Assembly: GCA_963930775.1 (NCBI GenBank)
Contig: OZ005701.1
Location: forward strand, 7,633,669 to 7,697,668
Length of the DNA: 64,000 nt
Source of the DNA: Cliona cf. orientalis
Taxonomy: Eukaryota; Porifera; Demospongiae; Clionaida; Clionaidae
Direction of reading: 5' to 3'
The position numbers were made by a program, and so were the translations under genes. Shown here one piece after another: positions 24,201-43,588 of the stretch. The notes under the pieces are model-generated. The model had not been told where the DNA came from and did no database searches. It worked only from the letters and a program-made list of their open reading frames with translations. The stretch's first letter is position 1. Every line of letters begins with the position of its first letter.

Positions 24201-27200
24201 ATCGATTCATCCTCCGATTTGCAAATGGCCGCTACGGTTCTGTTGTGATCATGTGGCTTGTCCCGTCTCATGCAATTGCATATCTAAAGGAGAGAATCAT
24301 GGCTATTGGTACTAAGTCATTCAGTGAGGAAGGAATAGTTGAGATGACATTCAGTGATAACCTGACTATAAAGGTAAGTGTAATAGAGATAGTTGATAAA
24401 CAATATCATCATAATAATATTATATTATGCATAAGAGCAAGCATCATCCAGAATTCAATGACATGTAGAATGTTTACAATTTTGTACTTGCAGGCATCAT
24501 CACTTGAACTTCAGCCCAAACCCTGCACTCCCATAAAAAGCAGTAAGATGTGTACTATTCCATTTCTATACTGCATGCACGCTAAGCCTTACAAATTTGG
24601 GGATTTCAGAATCACTACAAAATGGTGAAAAAGGTTTCAAAACACTTCTGGATCGTGGTAACTATGATGAGCTCTATGCAACAAGCACCGAAAATACCGA
24701 TTTCTTTTGGGGCACCCTGGCCAAGCAATTTCTCCAGTGGTACAATCGTTTTGAGAAGGTTGAGGACTGCAGTATGGAGGAAGGAGAGATCAAGTGGTTC
24801 ACCGGGGGAAAGCTGAATGTATCAGGTAGTTAACTAAAATAGCTATGAACTCACTATTATATTCACTGCATGGTATACGTACGAAAACATATAGAGTTCC
24901 AATATTAAATGATATCTTCATAATTATTTTTCTCCAGTGAACTGTGTAGACCGTCATGCAACAAAGTACCCTGATCGAGTCGCTCTCATCTGGGAGAAAG
25001 ACAACCCTGGAGAAACAGAACGAGTGACGTACAAGTAAGTGTGAACCTTTTACAAACTTTGATTTAATTGTTCACTGTGTCTGTGCATACGACTTTTGTA
25101 GAGAGTTGCTCAAAAAGGTTTGTCAAATTTCCAACGTGCTCAAGAGCAGAGGAGTAAAGAAGGGAGATACTGTTGCTATCTACATGCCAACATGCCCACT
25201 AGCTGTTGCATCCATGCTGGCCTGTGCCAGAATCGGTGCAATCCACAGGTATACTGATTAATTGATGATGTTGGATCAGGAAACCAACTATTACAACATG
25301 ATTGTGTGCATGATCAATGCAGCGTGCTATTTTCAAAGTTTGCTTGGATAGAAAACGAAGAGGAAAGAGCTCGATTTCTGAGGGAGAGAATTAATGGAGG
25401 TTGGTAGCTACAGTGATATTAAAAGACATTGGAAATTAACATCCACAATGTCATATATGTAGCCAAAGTAATCATCACTGCCAATACGTCCCCCTTAAGC
25501 GGAAGAGATCTACCACTGAAGGAGAGCCTGGAAGTTATTCTTGACAATCCGGACAGTGAAATTCAACACATTTTGGTGTATAAAAGGACCGATAAGGACG
25601 TACCAATGAAGCTTGGAAGAGACGAATGGCTTGAAGAGGTTTATCATCATAGTTAATTATAACTCCATACTGTCACACTGATTCATAATTATGTCACCAT
25701 AGGCAATGGAAGAGCATCCCACAGAGTGTGAACCAGAGTCCATGGATAGCGAAGACGACCTCTTTGTGATGTTCACTTCAGGAGTGACCGGGACGGCAAA
25801 GGGAATCGTCCACTCGCAGGCAGGATATCTACTTCATGTTGCTGTCACTCACAAGGTAGCTAAAATATTTAGTTCTCATGCGCAGGAAAAGCTATATAAT
25901 TATATTTGTGATACACATAATATGTGCAGTATTACTTTGACTATCAACCTGGTGAAATCTTTGCCTGTACCGCTGACATTGGCTGGATTACCGGACACAG
26001 CTATGTAGTTTACGGACCACTCTGCAATGGTGCTACAACAGTGCTTCTTGACAATACAGCCACATACCCCAGTGCCAGTAAGTAGATGATGATCAGCTGA
26101 TCAGCTAGGGTGCATATGCACAATAATAATATGATGTGGTAATTTATCACTTGTTCATTTTTACTATAGCTCGTTACTGGGAGCTTATTACGGATCTTGG
26201 TATTAACCATTTCTACACCACACCATCTGTGATACAAAAGTTGATGTCACAGTGTCATGATAAAGGACTTCAAACTGCTTATGATCTACCATCTCTACGT
26301 ATCATTGCCTCGGGTATAAAAATATTATTATAGGACCTAATATAGCTAGCTATTTCTATTAACTGACAGTACATCGAATATACAGTTGGAGAATGCTTAA
26401 ACAGTGATACTTGGCAGTGGTTCCACAAGAACTTTGGTAATGGAAAATGTCATCTCATTGACACATGGTGGCAAACAGGTACAATTATTGACTTTGTGAT
26501 ATCGTTCAGTTACTAGCTATATACAATGTCACACAGAACTTGGAGGAATTGCCATTGCACCACATCCAAAGCTCAGTCTCAAACCTGGATGTATCATGAA
26601 GCCTTCATTTGGAGTCAAACCCTGCCTGATTAATAAGGATGTACGTAGCTAGCTAAATCAATCTTTTACTTCTATATCATAGCTACATTGTTGTGTTATT
26701 ATGTGGCATAATTGCATGTGTTTGTAGGAAGAACAAGCAACTGGAGAGCTATATCTCGAAGCTCCTCTACCGGGAATGGGCAGGCGGTTAACTGGTGCCG
26801 CTGGACAGGAGACGTTCAGGAATTATTACTTCAAAACACTTAGTAAGCTATGTAGCTACTACTAGTATTAATGCAATTCATTCGCAGATATAATACCAGC
26901 TAATGTAAACAAAATTTAATGCCTACAAATTCTAACAGAAAAGCTGGGAAAGGTAGTCTACTACACCTACGATATAGTCCACAAGGATGAGGATGGTGAC
27001 TACCAAGTCTATGGCAGAGTCAACGATGCTAGGTACCGAGGAGAACTCTTGAATCTTCCTTGTATTGAGGGAGCAGCTGTAAGTTAAAATTAGTAAAACT
27101 AAACACTAGCATTCAGGAATGATTGCTATAGAATGCAAGCCATGTAAGCATTGAAAAGACAGTATTGGTAGTGCCACCAGACAATGAAACTGCAGAAGGT

Positions 27201-27650
27201 ATTAAAGGCACTGGCACAAAGTTTACCAGGCTTAACATTATCATATAATTATTGATTTAGAGCATGAAATAGTGGCTCATGTCAAATTAAAGGATAAACT
27301 CACTCGGAAAGAAGGAGAAGATGTAAGTCGCAAGGTCAAAGCGTCAATAGAGAAGATTTCTGGATCTCAAATCAAAACGGTGAGACATGCATGAGCAGTA
27401 GCTATTGCTATAATACGAGAGTCAAAAGTAATTGCTGCCATCATTCAACATTCAGAACAATTTGAGGGTCCAATTATATGACAAAGAAGAAAAATGTGAC
27501 ACAGTGTGTAGCAGAGAGACTTTTTCTGGAAAATTCAAAAGACAATCACTGAGAACCAGTACCAAGGAGCTCAGTTATGAGTGTCAACCTTCCATACCCA
27601 GGGATCCATGGAGACAAAGTAGTCAAGATAATTGTGTTGTTGCAAAGTAA
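21218..27650 (+). CDS. Death domain - unknown module - acetyl-CoA-synthetase-like protein, copy B
   Basis: The 21 coding exons sum to 3324 nt, giving 1107 residues. They begin 21218-21239, 22116-22400, 22648-22776, 23419-23559, 23667-24373, 24494-24542 and 24610-24825, and end at 27456-27650. Exon number and all intron phases equal those of copy A. Residues about 8-102 are death-domain-like ([17 protein letters not shown], then [10 protein letters not shown]). Residues 193-428 are the module ([52 protein letters not shown]) and the rest is the ACS-like domain. The phosphate loop is [11 protein letters not shown], closer to the canonical YTSGSTGKPKG than copy A. DTWWQTELGG is kept, the hinge region is altered ([17 protein letters not shown]), and a Lys remains in TFSGKFKRQ near the C-terminus. 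An in-frame ATG three bases earlier (21215) is an alternative start. The role is inferred: a death-fold protein with an acyl-adenylate-type domain as output or sensor. Confidence 0.85.
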
Positions 27651-27769
27651 CATTTACTATTTGATATAACTAGCTATTGTTGTTTTCTCACATTATCATA
27701 GTGTCATGACACTCGACAACCAATAATTATGTGTAGCTATGCGCATAAGAATGGTAGCTAGCTCTGGAC

Positions 27770-28985
27770 TTTCTTATGGAGAATAACCTGAGTTGCAATT
27801 AATGCTGTCGGAGTGCTGCCTGTCCCTCTGTGCACAGTGTCCCCTCCCCCCAGACACTCTGCACTCTATAGAGCCACGTATTCCCCCAGACGTACAGCCT
27901 AGTATCGGTTCCTCTCCAGTGTTGTGCGTCCCCACACAGAGAAATAATATGGGTGGGGAGGGGGGCCGGGGAGCACCCCACTATAGGCTTAGTGCAAAGA
28001 AGAGGGCTAGCTAAGCTCCCTTGTGCTGGAATAGGTGTACATATTTGTATGCCATTACACAGTCACTGTTAAAATTATTATACTTTCATAAGCACTCGCT
28101 GCATGAAGGTCAAAACTTTCAAAATTTCCTGTAGGAGCATGCCCTCAGAATATTATCTTTGAAATAAGCCTGAGCCCTTGCACGTACACATCCTCTGCCC
28201 TTGTCAAAGATGATCACAGCAAGGAAAAATATAGGAAGAGATCGAGACCAAGACAGCACCTTATTGTGTGTACTACCATGGAGTGTACAAAGGAGTCCCC
28301 TGGCCTGGTCAAATGCCATTCATGCAATTTCATCAATTATTTATCAATCATGTTTGAATGTTGACTACAACCAATACAGCTAACTTTTTGTGATTCCTGC
28401 CACTTTGATTTAGCTAGCTACCTAGTCATTTATGCCATGAAGGCTGAAATTTACTGATACTGTATGGGGACATTAACCAAGGGTCAGCTACGCCAGACTA
28501 AGGGGACACATTGCCCTAGAAAGGACACGTGGTTCTAGTGTCAAATGTCCCAAGGAGACACCCTACTCTAGCTAGCATGTGAGGTACATCCCCAGGGACA
28601 TACTGCTCTAGGGTAGCTACAGTGTCCAGGGGGACAACTTTAGGGGGGTCATGTGACACTATGACAACGCGTCCAGGGCTGCAGCTAGGATTGAAACCAT
28701 CAGATCTAGACACAGTACTATCTCTGGATCAATCCTACCCCTATCAGTATCTACTGCTTCAGATTCCCTCTAAATGCAGTGAAGGAGCCTCTACTGATCA
28801 TGGATAAAGCTAGCCTGGCAGTGTTCTAAGAAAGCCAGCACTGAAACAGTATAGAATGGCAAGCAAGATCATGTGAATGGGTCCTCGGAATCAGATTCTA
28901 TTGCTTCTTTGCAATTGCAGTCACCTAGGTCTGGATCTTTAGAGAGGTCACTGACATTTATGTATTTAATTTCAGACGACAATGC
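27770..28985 (+). pseudogene. Second relic of the death/ankyrin gene first exon
   Basis: Bases 27776-27800 (TATGGAGAATAACCTGAGTT) and 28670-28985 match the first exon of the gene at 46721. The match is split by ~870 bases of unrelated sequence. In-frame stops and indels are present (for example CATGGATAAAGCTAGCC where the intact gene has CATGGATTAAGTTAGCC). It follows death-ACS copy B, as the relic at 15510 follows copy A. Confidence 0.7.
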
Positions 28986-29775
28986 ATGTAACCATATACA
29001 TATATATATACCGGTATGTATAATAATAGCACATTATCTATAATATACAACACTATCATGCATGCATGTGCACGACAGACAGAGAGAGAGAGAGGATTCA
29101 TATAGTAGGTAAGGGTCGTCGGTCGAAAGGGAGGCTAAACATAGGGTGTGATTGTTAGTTTAATAGGTACAAAGGCACTGTGCATGCCCCTGGCTCACCT
29201 ACTCAAGTGCAAAGCAGAAGATATCTTAGAGAATTTGAACTCTGTCTTGCTGATGTGCAACCAGCAGTAAGGAATTTTCCCTCCTACTCCACTCCTCCCC
29301 TCTTCCCTCCATCCCTCTCTCCACTTTAATTTCTCAATCACTTTGTCTTTCTCCATTCCCATCCAGCCTGACACTATATAGGTGGGGCTATGCAGGAGTT
29401 TATTTTTGCTTGACGTATTGATAAAAATCTTATGAACTGCTATGCTGGCCTACAGGTAAGTACACAGTTGACCAATAGCATATGTTGTGGTTTGCCACTG
29501 ATGGCATATAAATAGCTTCATCCCTCAGGCCCATTCCAGTCTGCTAGCATGATTATTTCAAGTTCTGCATAAATGCCCCTCAGATCTTTAATGTTATAAT
29601 ATTTATGAGCTTTTTTTTTTTTTTTTTCTCAAGGAGACCAGAACACTAAGCAGAAAAAAAATTGTCCAAAACCACCACATAGTTGAGCTGGATGCTTAGT
29701 AGAGCCGTATAATGGGAGATTCTTCATATAAGCTTCCGTGTGATTACGTAATGCTTAAATATATAGTGCATATAG

Positions 29776-35495
<5,720 letters not shown>

Positions 35496-35874
35496 TTGTA
35501 TATATTATATAGAATGTATACACTAGTATAATAGAGATTACATCATCACACGGAAGCTTATATGAAGAAGCACCCCGTATAATGCACCCTATACTCCAAT
35601 TTTGACCAAAGTAGGTAAAGGTCGTCACGTTTGTGTGCGCGTGCCTAACGGGGATTCCCCGTTTTTCACGTAGCGCGTGGGCGGAAAACATTGCAAACGC
35701 ATGGCTTCCCTATACAAACATATGGGAAAACTTCAAAGGGCCGTAACTTCAATTCAAAGGCGTGAATCGAAATTCTTTCAGGTCAAATCTCTAGTTTCGA
35801 TCCTTTCTGCGTGCCCATGTAAAAATTATGTCCCCAAGTACTCCCAAACCCCCCATGAATTAGATTATTTATTT

Positions 35875-36880
35875 AAGGTAGCATTAAGTGCGTGGGCGTG
35901 AGGTGGGGGATATGACACCTAAACCACATCAAAGTCATTAGTGAGGTGCATGTTGTGTAACCACGCCCTTTTAATTGCACAGGTCTCAGGGGTGTGGCTG
36001 CTAGAGCCGGAAGTGTTCATTTAATATCCTCCATGGACCGGAAGCAGAGCCGGAAGGGAGGGGCCAGGCCACGCCCAAAACAGCCCCACCCTGTTCCCCA
36101 AGGACCACCATTCTCAATCAAGTGCCTACTAACCACCGGATGTCCACCGGAAGCCCACAATCAATCCCAATTAAAACACACAGCTTCCTCAAGGCCAAAA
36201 CACACACAAATACTTGGAGGCCGTTCTGCCACACCGCCCACGCAAGAGCTCACCTCATTTCCTGTGTGGGCGGAGTAACAACACGTCATCGCAACCACAT
36301 CCGCTTCAAACCATCGTCAGCTTCCGTCCAGCCGTACGGTCCCCTCCATCGCACCGACGTACAGTGCCTCATTAACAGACATGGCCTCACCTTTGACCTC
36401 CTGCCACGCCCCCAAAGCCTCCTCGCGGGGTTCAAAGGTCACCACCGCTTCCGGGACACGCCCACCTATCGCCGAGGCCAAGTCCCAGGCGCCGATATCC
36501 AAGCACTGGCCCGTGAAGCCACGCCCAATCGGAAGCAATAAAACCTGCATTAACGCACACGCACACACTCCACACAGTGCCAGGAACACGCCCACATGCT
36601 TAATTAGGCCTAATTAACCTTTTTTTTTTTTTTTGTCGTTGCGGTTAATAGTTAAGAAAGAATGCTTTGATCTTGCTTTGAAGTGGGCAATTACCGGTGT
36701 TTTCTTCAGGGGCCACTTCCGGTCGCTAATTACACGCGCATAATCATCCCTGGCCGATTCTGGACACGCCCACCTTCGACCAAAAGCACTCGTATGGGCT
36801 CTTCGGCCACGCCCCTTCACGATTCGCTAATTAAATTAGCCAATCCTGACGCTCACGCCCACGCACTTTGATGCTACCTT
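35875..36880. mobile_element. ~1.0 kb element with AAGGTAGCAT..GCGTGGGCGTGAG ends
   Basis: AAGGTAGCATTAAGTGCGTG at 35875 is matched by the inverse CACGCACTTTGATGCTACCT ending at 36880, about 29 bp per end with two or three mismatches. The interior is GC-rich, with repeated CCACGCCC and CCGGAAG words and a T run at 36613-36626. An open stretch of 139 codons (36122-36541) resembles no family I know and lacks supporting signals. Non-autonomous DNA element. Confidence 0.7.
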
Positions 36881-36910
36881 AATTATCTATAACAATTCTT
36901 GCATTATTAT

Positions 36911-37334
36911 TACATCCCGAGTCCCAATTCGCAAAAAAGAATTCGGCTCGCTATGATGAAATTATGATGAAATATGATGAAATGATGATGAAACCTATGA
37001 TGAAACCTATGATGAAACTTATGATGTAATTGCTCTGAATACTGCTTCAAAATGTTTAGCGCGCATGAAAGGTTGTTGGGACCCAGAATTCGAACCTAGC
37101 GTAGAAGAGATCGTGGACTATCCGATGATATCCTTATGGCGTTTTTCTCAGTTCGCTTTCTCTAGCGAGCTCGCTTTCAGGGCAGGGGGATTTCCCTATT
37201 AAGTCGAGCACATGGAAGGTCAACCGGCTCAAGCCGCGCGCCCCAATATACGCGTGTACGGAGCATGCGCAGTTTGTCGACGTGTCCTAGTTCGAATTTA
37301 TGGCGGCTAGTTTTCATGAGGGACTCGGGATGTA
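36911..37334. mobile_element. MITE with TACATCCCGAGTCCC ends (first of a tandem pair)
   Basis: TACATCCCGAGTCCC at 36911 and GGGACTCGGGATGTA ending at 37334 are perfect inverted 15-mers. The interior carries ATGATGAAA repeats near the left end and shared sequence GGGACCCAGAATTCGAACCT. The neighbour at 37352-37762 is a near copy. Confidence 0.8.
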
Positions 37335-37351
37335 GTCTCTTAGTTGTTCAT

Positions 37352-37762
37352 TACGTCCAGAGTCCCAATTAGAAACTAAGAATTCGGCTCTCGCTATGAT
37401 GAAATTATGATGAAATGATGATGAAATCTATGATGAAATTTATGATGAAACCTATGATGTAATTGCTGTGAAACTGTTTCAAAAAGTTTAGCTCACATGA
37501 CAGGGTGTTGGGACCCAGAATTCAAACCTAGCGTAGAAGACATCGTGGACTATCGTAAGATATGGCGATTTTCTCGGTTCGCTTTCTTTGGCGAGCTCGC
37601 ACTCGGGGGGATTTCCCTATTCAGTCGAGCACATGGCAGGTGAAGGTCAACCGGCTCAAGCCGCGCGCCCCAATATTGTACGCGTATACGGAGCATGCGC
37701 AGTTTGTCGATGTGTCCCAGTTCGAATTTATGGCGGCGTATCCATGAGGGACTCTGGACGTA
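37352..37762. mobile_element. MITE with TACGTCCAGAGTCCC ends (second of a tandem pair)
   Basis: TACGTCCAGAGTCCC and GGGACTCTGGACGTA are perfect inverted 15-mers that differ from the first copy at two positions. Both copies are followed by GTCTCT-AGTTGTTCATTAC, so the pair arose by tandem duplication including flank. Confidence 0.8.
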
Positions 37763-38422
37763 GTCTCTGAGTTGTTCATTACATCCCCAGTATAAATTTA
37801 CTTTTTTGCGGTTATAAGGTAATTATGTTGTAATTATGATGCAACCTATGTCGTCATAGCGCTAAAATTTAGAGCCTTTACAGAACACTTCTGAGACCTG
37901 AAAATCCACAGAATCGTATATTAACTTACATACATATCCAGCGAATACATTAAAAGCTGAGTGCTACTTTCTCCGACAAGTAATGCCAGCCGAACTTCAC
38001 GCGTTCCCTTGGCTGACGTAATCCTGTGGATAAATAAAGCTAGCCTTGCGCTATTTATAGCACGCATCATGCCACGACCGATCTGAAGTTCGGAAGCTGT
38101 ACTGTGCTGTCGAGTTCATCTCCTTTGATTGAAGCATCGAAACTCGAAGTCAAAAGTTGATCTTAGACTCCATCTCTGCGATTGAGGCCCCGGCATCGAT
38201 GTGTGAATTGACGACCTTTACCACATGCACCATTAGAACTATGCAGCCACTGGGGATGTGGTCAAGGGTTCATACAGAATGAAAATGCAAAGGATGCACA
38301 ATAGCTGGTAGCTAATCAAGTGTACACCCAGAAATAAAACAATATAAAAGGACAATAAATATAATATTAAGAGTAGCTATGATGGTACATTAGAATAAGG
38401 AGATAAAGTAGCAAAAAGTAAG

Positions 38423-38653
38423 TTACAACAATGATTTCTTAAAAGAAGGTAAAGTCGAGCAAGTAACCTGCTCCTCAGTGAGGGAATTCCATGCTGAAAT
38501 GGAATTAGGTGCAAAAGACATAATATGATAAGAATTAGTACGTGCAAATGGTTGGAAAAGTGTTAGTGATCTTTGCAGCCGTTCACTTTGTGAAGGTCTC
38601 ATCTCGACAATGCCTTCGGGAAAATAACATAGACCATGAACAATTCTGTACAA
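38423..38653 (-). pseudogene. LINE reverse-transcriptase C-terminal fragment
   Basis: A 76-codon minus-strand reading frame ends in a pattern typical of the tail of non-LTR reverse-transcriptase proteins: MYRIVHGL, then FQPFARTNSYHIMSF, then ISAWNSL, and SFKKSLL at the stop. In the family this tail follows the RT domain, which is absent, so this is a 5'-truncated retrotransposon copy. It lies directly upstream of a DNPEP exon remnant. Bases 38240-38420 on the minus strand would be its 3' UTR. Confidence 0.7.
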
Positions 38654-39830
38654 TTATATTCTTGCTCCCCCTCCATCCCCTCCCCTTAGGTTGGTTCTCA
38701 GAGCGCCCAGGGAGCCATGTCCTCCATCTTTGAGTGGATCCTGCGGAGGATCTCTGCCGGCTCTCCGGAGAGCACAGCAGCCTTTGAGGAGTCCATCCCA
38801 AAGTTGTTCATGATCAGCGCTGTTACTCAATAATTGCAATTGTGTACTAGATCTACTGGTGAACTGTTTTATAATTGTGTATCTGTGTTACGACATTGTG
38901 TGGGGAGAGTGCTGGCACTGATGGGATAAAGGCATGCATAATGTGTGTATGAAAAATATCCACATGGCCATCATTACAGAGAGGAGCATGAGTCTAACCA
39001 TCAGCCTCAGCTTCACTGTGGTGTGGTGCTCAAATACAACGCCAATCAGTGCTACACCATGACTGCCATCACTCCCTCTGTCATCAGGGCCGGAGGTAGC
39101 ATCAGAATGCAAAGTAGCATTGCAGGTGAGGAAGCTAAGCCTTCTGGTACGTCTTAGCTACATGTACGTGTACTGTATATGAATAACCTATAATAGTATT
39201 ATATAAGTTCCCACATCCAATTGATACACAGGAGGTGGCGGTTCGTAATGATAGTGCTTGTGGGTGTACACCATCAGCCCTATGGTGTCAGCCAAGCTGG
39301 GGCTGAGGACAGTGGACCTCGGTATACCTCAACTCAGCATGCACTCTATTCGAGAGATGTGCTATACATTGTCTGTTTACCAGGCGACCGCACTCTATAT
39401 ATAGGGTGAGCTACATGCAGCAAATGTTCTCCTGAAGCAAGGTATGACAGGAGGGGACGTGTGATGTGAGTGGAGCATGTAGCCACATCAAAGCTTATGG
39501 ATTCTCCATATTATTCCCACATCAAAGGAAATTCTGTACTGAAGGCCTATTTGGGCTGACATGCATGCCTTAAACCTGCTGGGGAGAATATTACTGATTT
39601 GCATATAGTAATCTTGCTATAATTGGATTTGTTCTTTAATCCCCAGCTGTCCAATACTATACACGTGTAGAGTACTCTTCCACTTTTCTAGACTATTAGT
39701 TATTATTATAATACGTGCAGTAGTGGCTCATGCAGTCATATTTATTGTAACATTATTATTATACTATCTACAGCAATTTTATGACAGTTTGCAGACTGAG
39801 TCTCTGCATGAGATTGATGCATCAATAATC

Positions 39831-40471
39831 TTTTCCAAGAGCAATGATGATAAAAACTGTTATTGGTAGGTTATTTGTTAGGTTATAGTCAATACACCCC
39901 TGCCTAGCCACAGGTCCTGGACAATAATTGTTATACTGGATATTGCCCTAGCGGTAGCTTTGATCTACGTCATAGGTGGATACAACTATTATACAGTTAC
40001 CATAGTAATTATTAAGGATTTAACCTAATATCATAATTATATTATTTGCACGCAGTAATATACTACTTAGGGGTAAATACATGACACTGACTGTAGTATG
40101 TTCACACCACATGTAGTGATTAATAATATGTGTGCATGACGATCCTTATTAAGTGATGCATGGTCCTAAAATTAATAATCATTGTGGTGATTCTATCAAA
40201 CAATGAGATTGTCTCCCACGATACAGTATAAGTGTGCATGCATATGATTACAAAATAATAATATTATTAGTACCACTTTAGACCATTAGCTACATTGCAT
40301 AACTTATTAGAGATATCAATATTAATGTTAACCTAGCTCCTTGTACTATAGTATAAGTAGCACTACAATAAGTATGCCATGCATGTTCTCATTCCTATAC
40401 ATGTAAATAATATACTAGAGACTAAGTATATTATTATAGTACTGCTATAAGTACCATGTTCTCACTGCCTG
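39831..40471. other. Intergenic, AT-rich, no gene seen
   Basis: About 640 bases between the last DNPEP relic and the Ig-like gene on the minus strand. TAATAATATTATTA runs only. It would contain the 3' UTR of the minus-strand gene. Confidence 0.4.
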
Positions 40472-41023
40472 TCACACCAGTACCAACAATAGCTCCAGCA
40501 GCAATATTCCAATAAGTACCACATTTTCACTGCCATGTGCACCTATAACAGCTCCAGCAACACCTCCAGATGTGACTATAATTGTAGTATTACTTGCTTC
40601 ACAGATATCAGGTATTGTAGTAAATAGTTCAAAGCAGCAAGCGTACTTTGCCTTATTGAACCTACTATCAATACCTGATATGATCAAACCTGACCTGTTA
40701 TATTTGTGATTAAGAGGAAGATTGCCGTAAAAAAGCGTCTGAGAAGATGGCTGGATGTCACCACTTGCATAGTGTACCCTCCAAAAGGGAACAGGTCTTT
40801 GTATTGATTGGCTGGAACTATTTCCGTTGAGTGTTTGTGGACTATAAGTGAACTCACAGGGAATGAAGACACTTCCATGTGTCTTCACATTGACAAATTC
40901 CAATGAGCGTGTGAAACTTATCCCAGCCTTGTCGCATGGATCCATTCCTTCATTGCTATCCACAATGCTTATCATTGTCATAATCATTAGGCCAAAACAT
41001 AACTTTTTGCAGGATCCATCCAT
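40472..41023 (-). CDS. Ig-like surface protein, probably GPI-anchored
   Basis: A single-exon gene of 183 residues. It begins with a hydrophobic signal sequence (FGLMIMTMISIV). One immunoglobulin-like domain follows: a Cys in GSVFIPCEF, a Trp-like core (PFWRVHYASG), a conserved RSGLIISGID strand, and KAKYACCFELF with the second Cys. N-glycosylation sequons occur (NGNSSS, YNRS, SNTT). The C-terminus is a 16-residue hydrophobic tail (VVLIGILLLELLLVLV) with no basic cytoplasmic part, which fits GPI attachment after AHGSEN. It is related to the receptor at 45111 over the SGLII...YxCxxxLFT segment. Ligand unknown. A tail-anchored membrane form is the alternative. Confidence 0.75.
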   Translation of the reverse strand: MDGSCKKLCFGLMIMTMISIVDSNEGMDPCDKAGISFTRSLEFVNVKTHGSVFIPCEFTYSPQTLNGNSSSQSIQRPVPFWRVHYASGDIQPSSQTLFYGNLPLNHKYNRSGLIISGIDSRFNKAKYACCFELFTTIPDICEASNTTIIVTSGGVAGAVIGAHGSENVVLIGILLLELLLVLV

Positions 41024-43588
41024 AATAATATGTATCTGTTACAGTATGGTAGCTTGCTTTACATCAATAAATCTGAGCAGGGAGCAAGTTTAACTAGGCT
41101 CTTCACAATTAAATTTGTGTCCAAATTGGATAGTCTATATAAAATTTAGTAGTAAATATTATATAGAATGCAGAATTATCATACCAATTATAGATTATAG
41201 AGCCATACTTACGTATACTTCATAATTCAAATATTACGGTACCGTGGCTAGCTATAGCTATCATGAAAATTATAGCAGAAAGAAAAATTATCACTTACCT
41301 GATTGTTAGCACTATTAATAGTAGAACTTGTTGACCAAATCTGTTAAATCTAGTCGGAATCACATGGCATGAGCCTGAGCACATGCCTAAGTTATAGCCA
41401 TTTTGCCAGCGCTGCTGATGATAATTATTCCAACAGATATAGCTGCCGAGAACTGATCAAACCCCAGTGCAACCAAAGATATTGGTACTGCATGGTAAAT
41501 GTTTTAAGGTCAATTTTGTTACTTATAGCTACTTTTTGCAAGGCTTCAGGACCCTCCAGAATGCACCAGAACACACCTCAGAGCATTTACAATCCTCACA
41601 ATTTTCTGGGGGAGCATGGCCCCAGACCCCCTAGTGGTGGGGCTCACGAGGTACCCTGGTGGGCACTAACTTCTAGATATGCCACTGCTGTCATCAAGTG
41701 AAGTGAAACTTCGGCTAGTATAGTATTTTCCAAGCCTTCAAGTCATGATGGATTGGAACTTGAAGACATGCATTACATCATGTTTAAGTCAAATAATATT
41801 ATAGCCACAGATGAACAACACGTAAGCTAGTAGCTCTATAGTCTGGGATATAATAACTAACCATGTATATAGGATGCTTCAGAATCTCAGGAGAACCAAT
41901 AATATTATAATAAGAGCACTTGCCAATGTATGTGCATTGCCAAACATGCATGCAGTTATATAGCTGGCCCTGATTCAGAATTGGAATTCATATAATCGAT
42001 TCCTTGAAACAATGAATATTATCAGGAATCTATGGTATATAAAATTCATAGCATGGCCTGCATGATCATATTTCAGATGAAATTATAGTCATGCTTACTT
42101 GGAATTGTTTGTGCATGAGAGTGATGTAATTTCCAGGAACCTCAAGCTGGAGATTGATCTATGATGTGCATGGAAATTTACCATGCAGGACTCGAGAAAA
42201 TTGCAACATTGATATAGACAGCCTTAAGTTTACTGCAATAAGCACAATGTCATGTCATTGCATGTGTGTGCCTAGCGACCACGTGGACGATACATGTATT
42301 GCTTAATAAATTTTGATGGTCATGGTACGTAGAAGAGTGTAGAGCTGTAATAATTACATGCATCCCTATAGTAGCAATCTTTTCTGAAATAAGCAATAAT
42401 TATTTGCCCATGCACAGACATAATTATAGGTGCAGTGGTTCTGTAAATAGCTACTTCAAAGTTTTTAATCTGTTTTCTATGCCACTTTAAAGATTATAAT
42501 ATATAACCTTGCATACTGACTTAAGTATGACATATTCAATTTTACCCTTTATACCATTATTATGCATAATACAATGTAGCTATACTGAGGATGAGGTACT
42601 AATCGTTTCTTTCGCATTAAAATAAAATTATAGTTTCTCAGAAATCAGGTGCAGAATGGGTATACTAGCTATATTAAGTGTTTGTTGTTTCTGCATGTGA
42701 ATTGGCCCAAAATTTTGTACCTGTTATAATAATTATTATTATGTTGACACTGTACTATTTCTGAGTACAGATCGCGAAATTTTGTATACATAGCTCATAA
42801 ACTGTTTTTAATTAAGTAAGGCAATAGAATGCAAGCTATAGCTAATTAAAAGGCAAGGGAAACAAGCTATAATATTTATTATGTATATATTATATTAATA
42901 GCCTGGCCCAGAATTAAACTATTAGACAACATGCACCCAACTGAATCTTGATGTGTCATTAAATTTTATCCTCAACCTACTAGTAGCTCCCATGGCAGCA
43001 CCCATGCACGCATGGGCAATATTGACAGTCTTTACTGATTAAACACATGCATGCATGTGCTTAGTGAGCACATGCATGGATGATGTATATATTGCTTAAT
43101 TAAAATGATCATGGTAGGAGAGTATATTATTATACCAAGGGCTTATATATATATAGACCCCAAATTTAAAGGGGCATGTAACATATAGCACTATAATGCA
43201 ATCCAGACAGCATGCATGATATAATTAATTACAAGCCACTGTCTGATTTGAATTTTGTATGGCAGTTAGCTACATGCCCTCTCCTCCTTTGGGGTTTATA
43301 AGCCCTTCAAGTTGATTATACACATTGTCAAATAGAATTCCTGGAAACATGATATTATTAATAATATAACGATCAATAATTATTTGGCTAAAAAATCAAC
43401 TGATATAAAAATAATATAATAATATCTAAGAATAATTTTGCCTTTAATGATTGATCAGTGCATGCATGGTTATCATAATAAAAATAATAGTCTATAGTTA
43501 TCATAATTGTTATTAATAATATAGCTACTTTATTCTGAATCAGTCTGCATGATGTGACTCATTTTTTAGTTTATAAGTTTGTGGTGAA
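41024..43588. other. 2.6 kb intergenic stretch without a supported gene
   Basis: AT-rich, with many TAATAATAT and GCATGCATG words. ORFs are short and lack splice or codon support. A 110-codon plus-strand frame at 41369-41701 contains FLGEHGPRPPSGG, which looks like translated dispersed repeat rather than protein. Confidence 0.5.

Noticed and set aside
36122-36541. 139-codon ORF in the 35875-36880 element
   Set aside because: No recognisable domain, GC-rich repeat words throughout, overlapping frames equally open.
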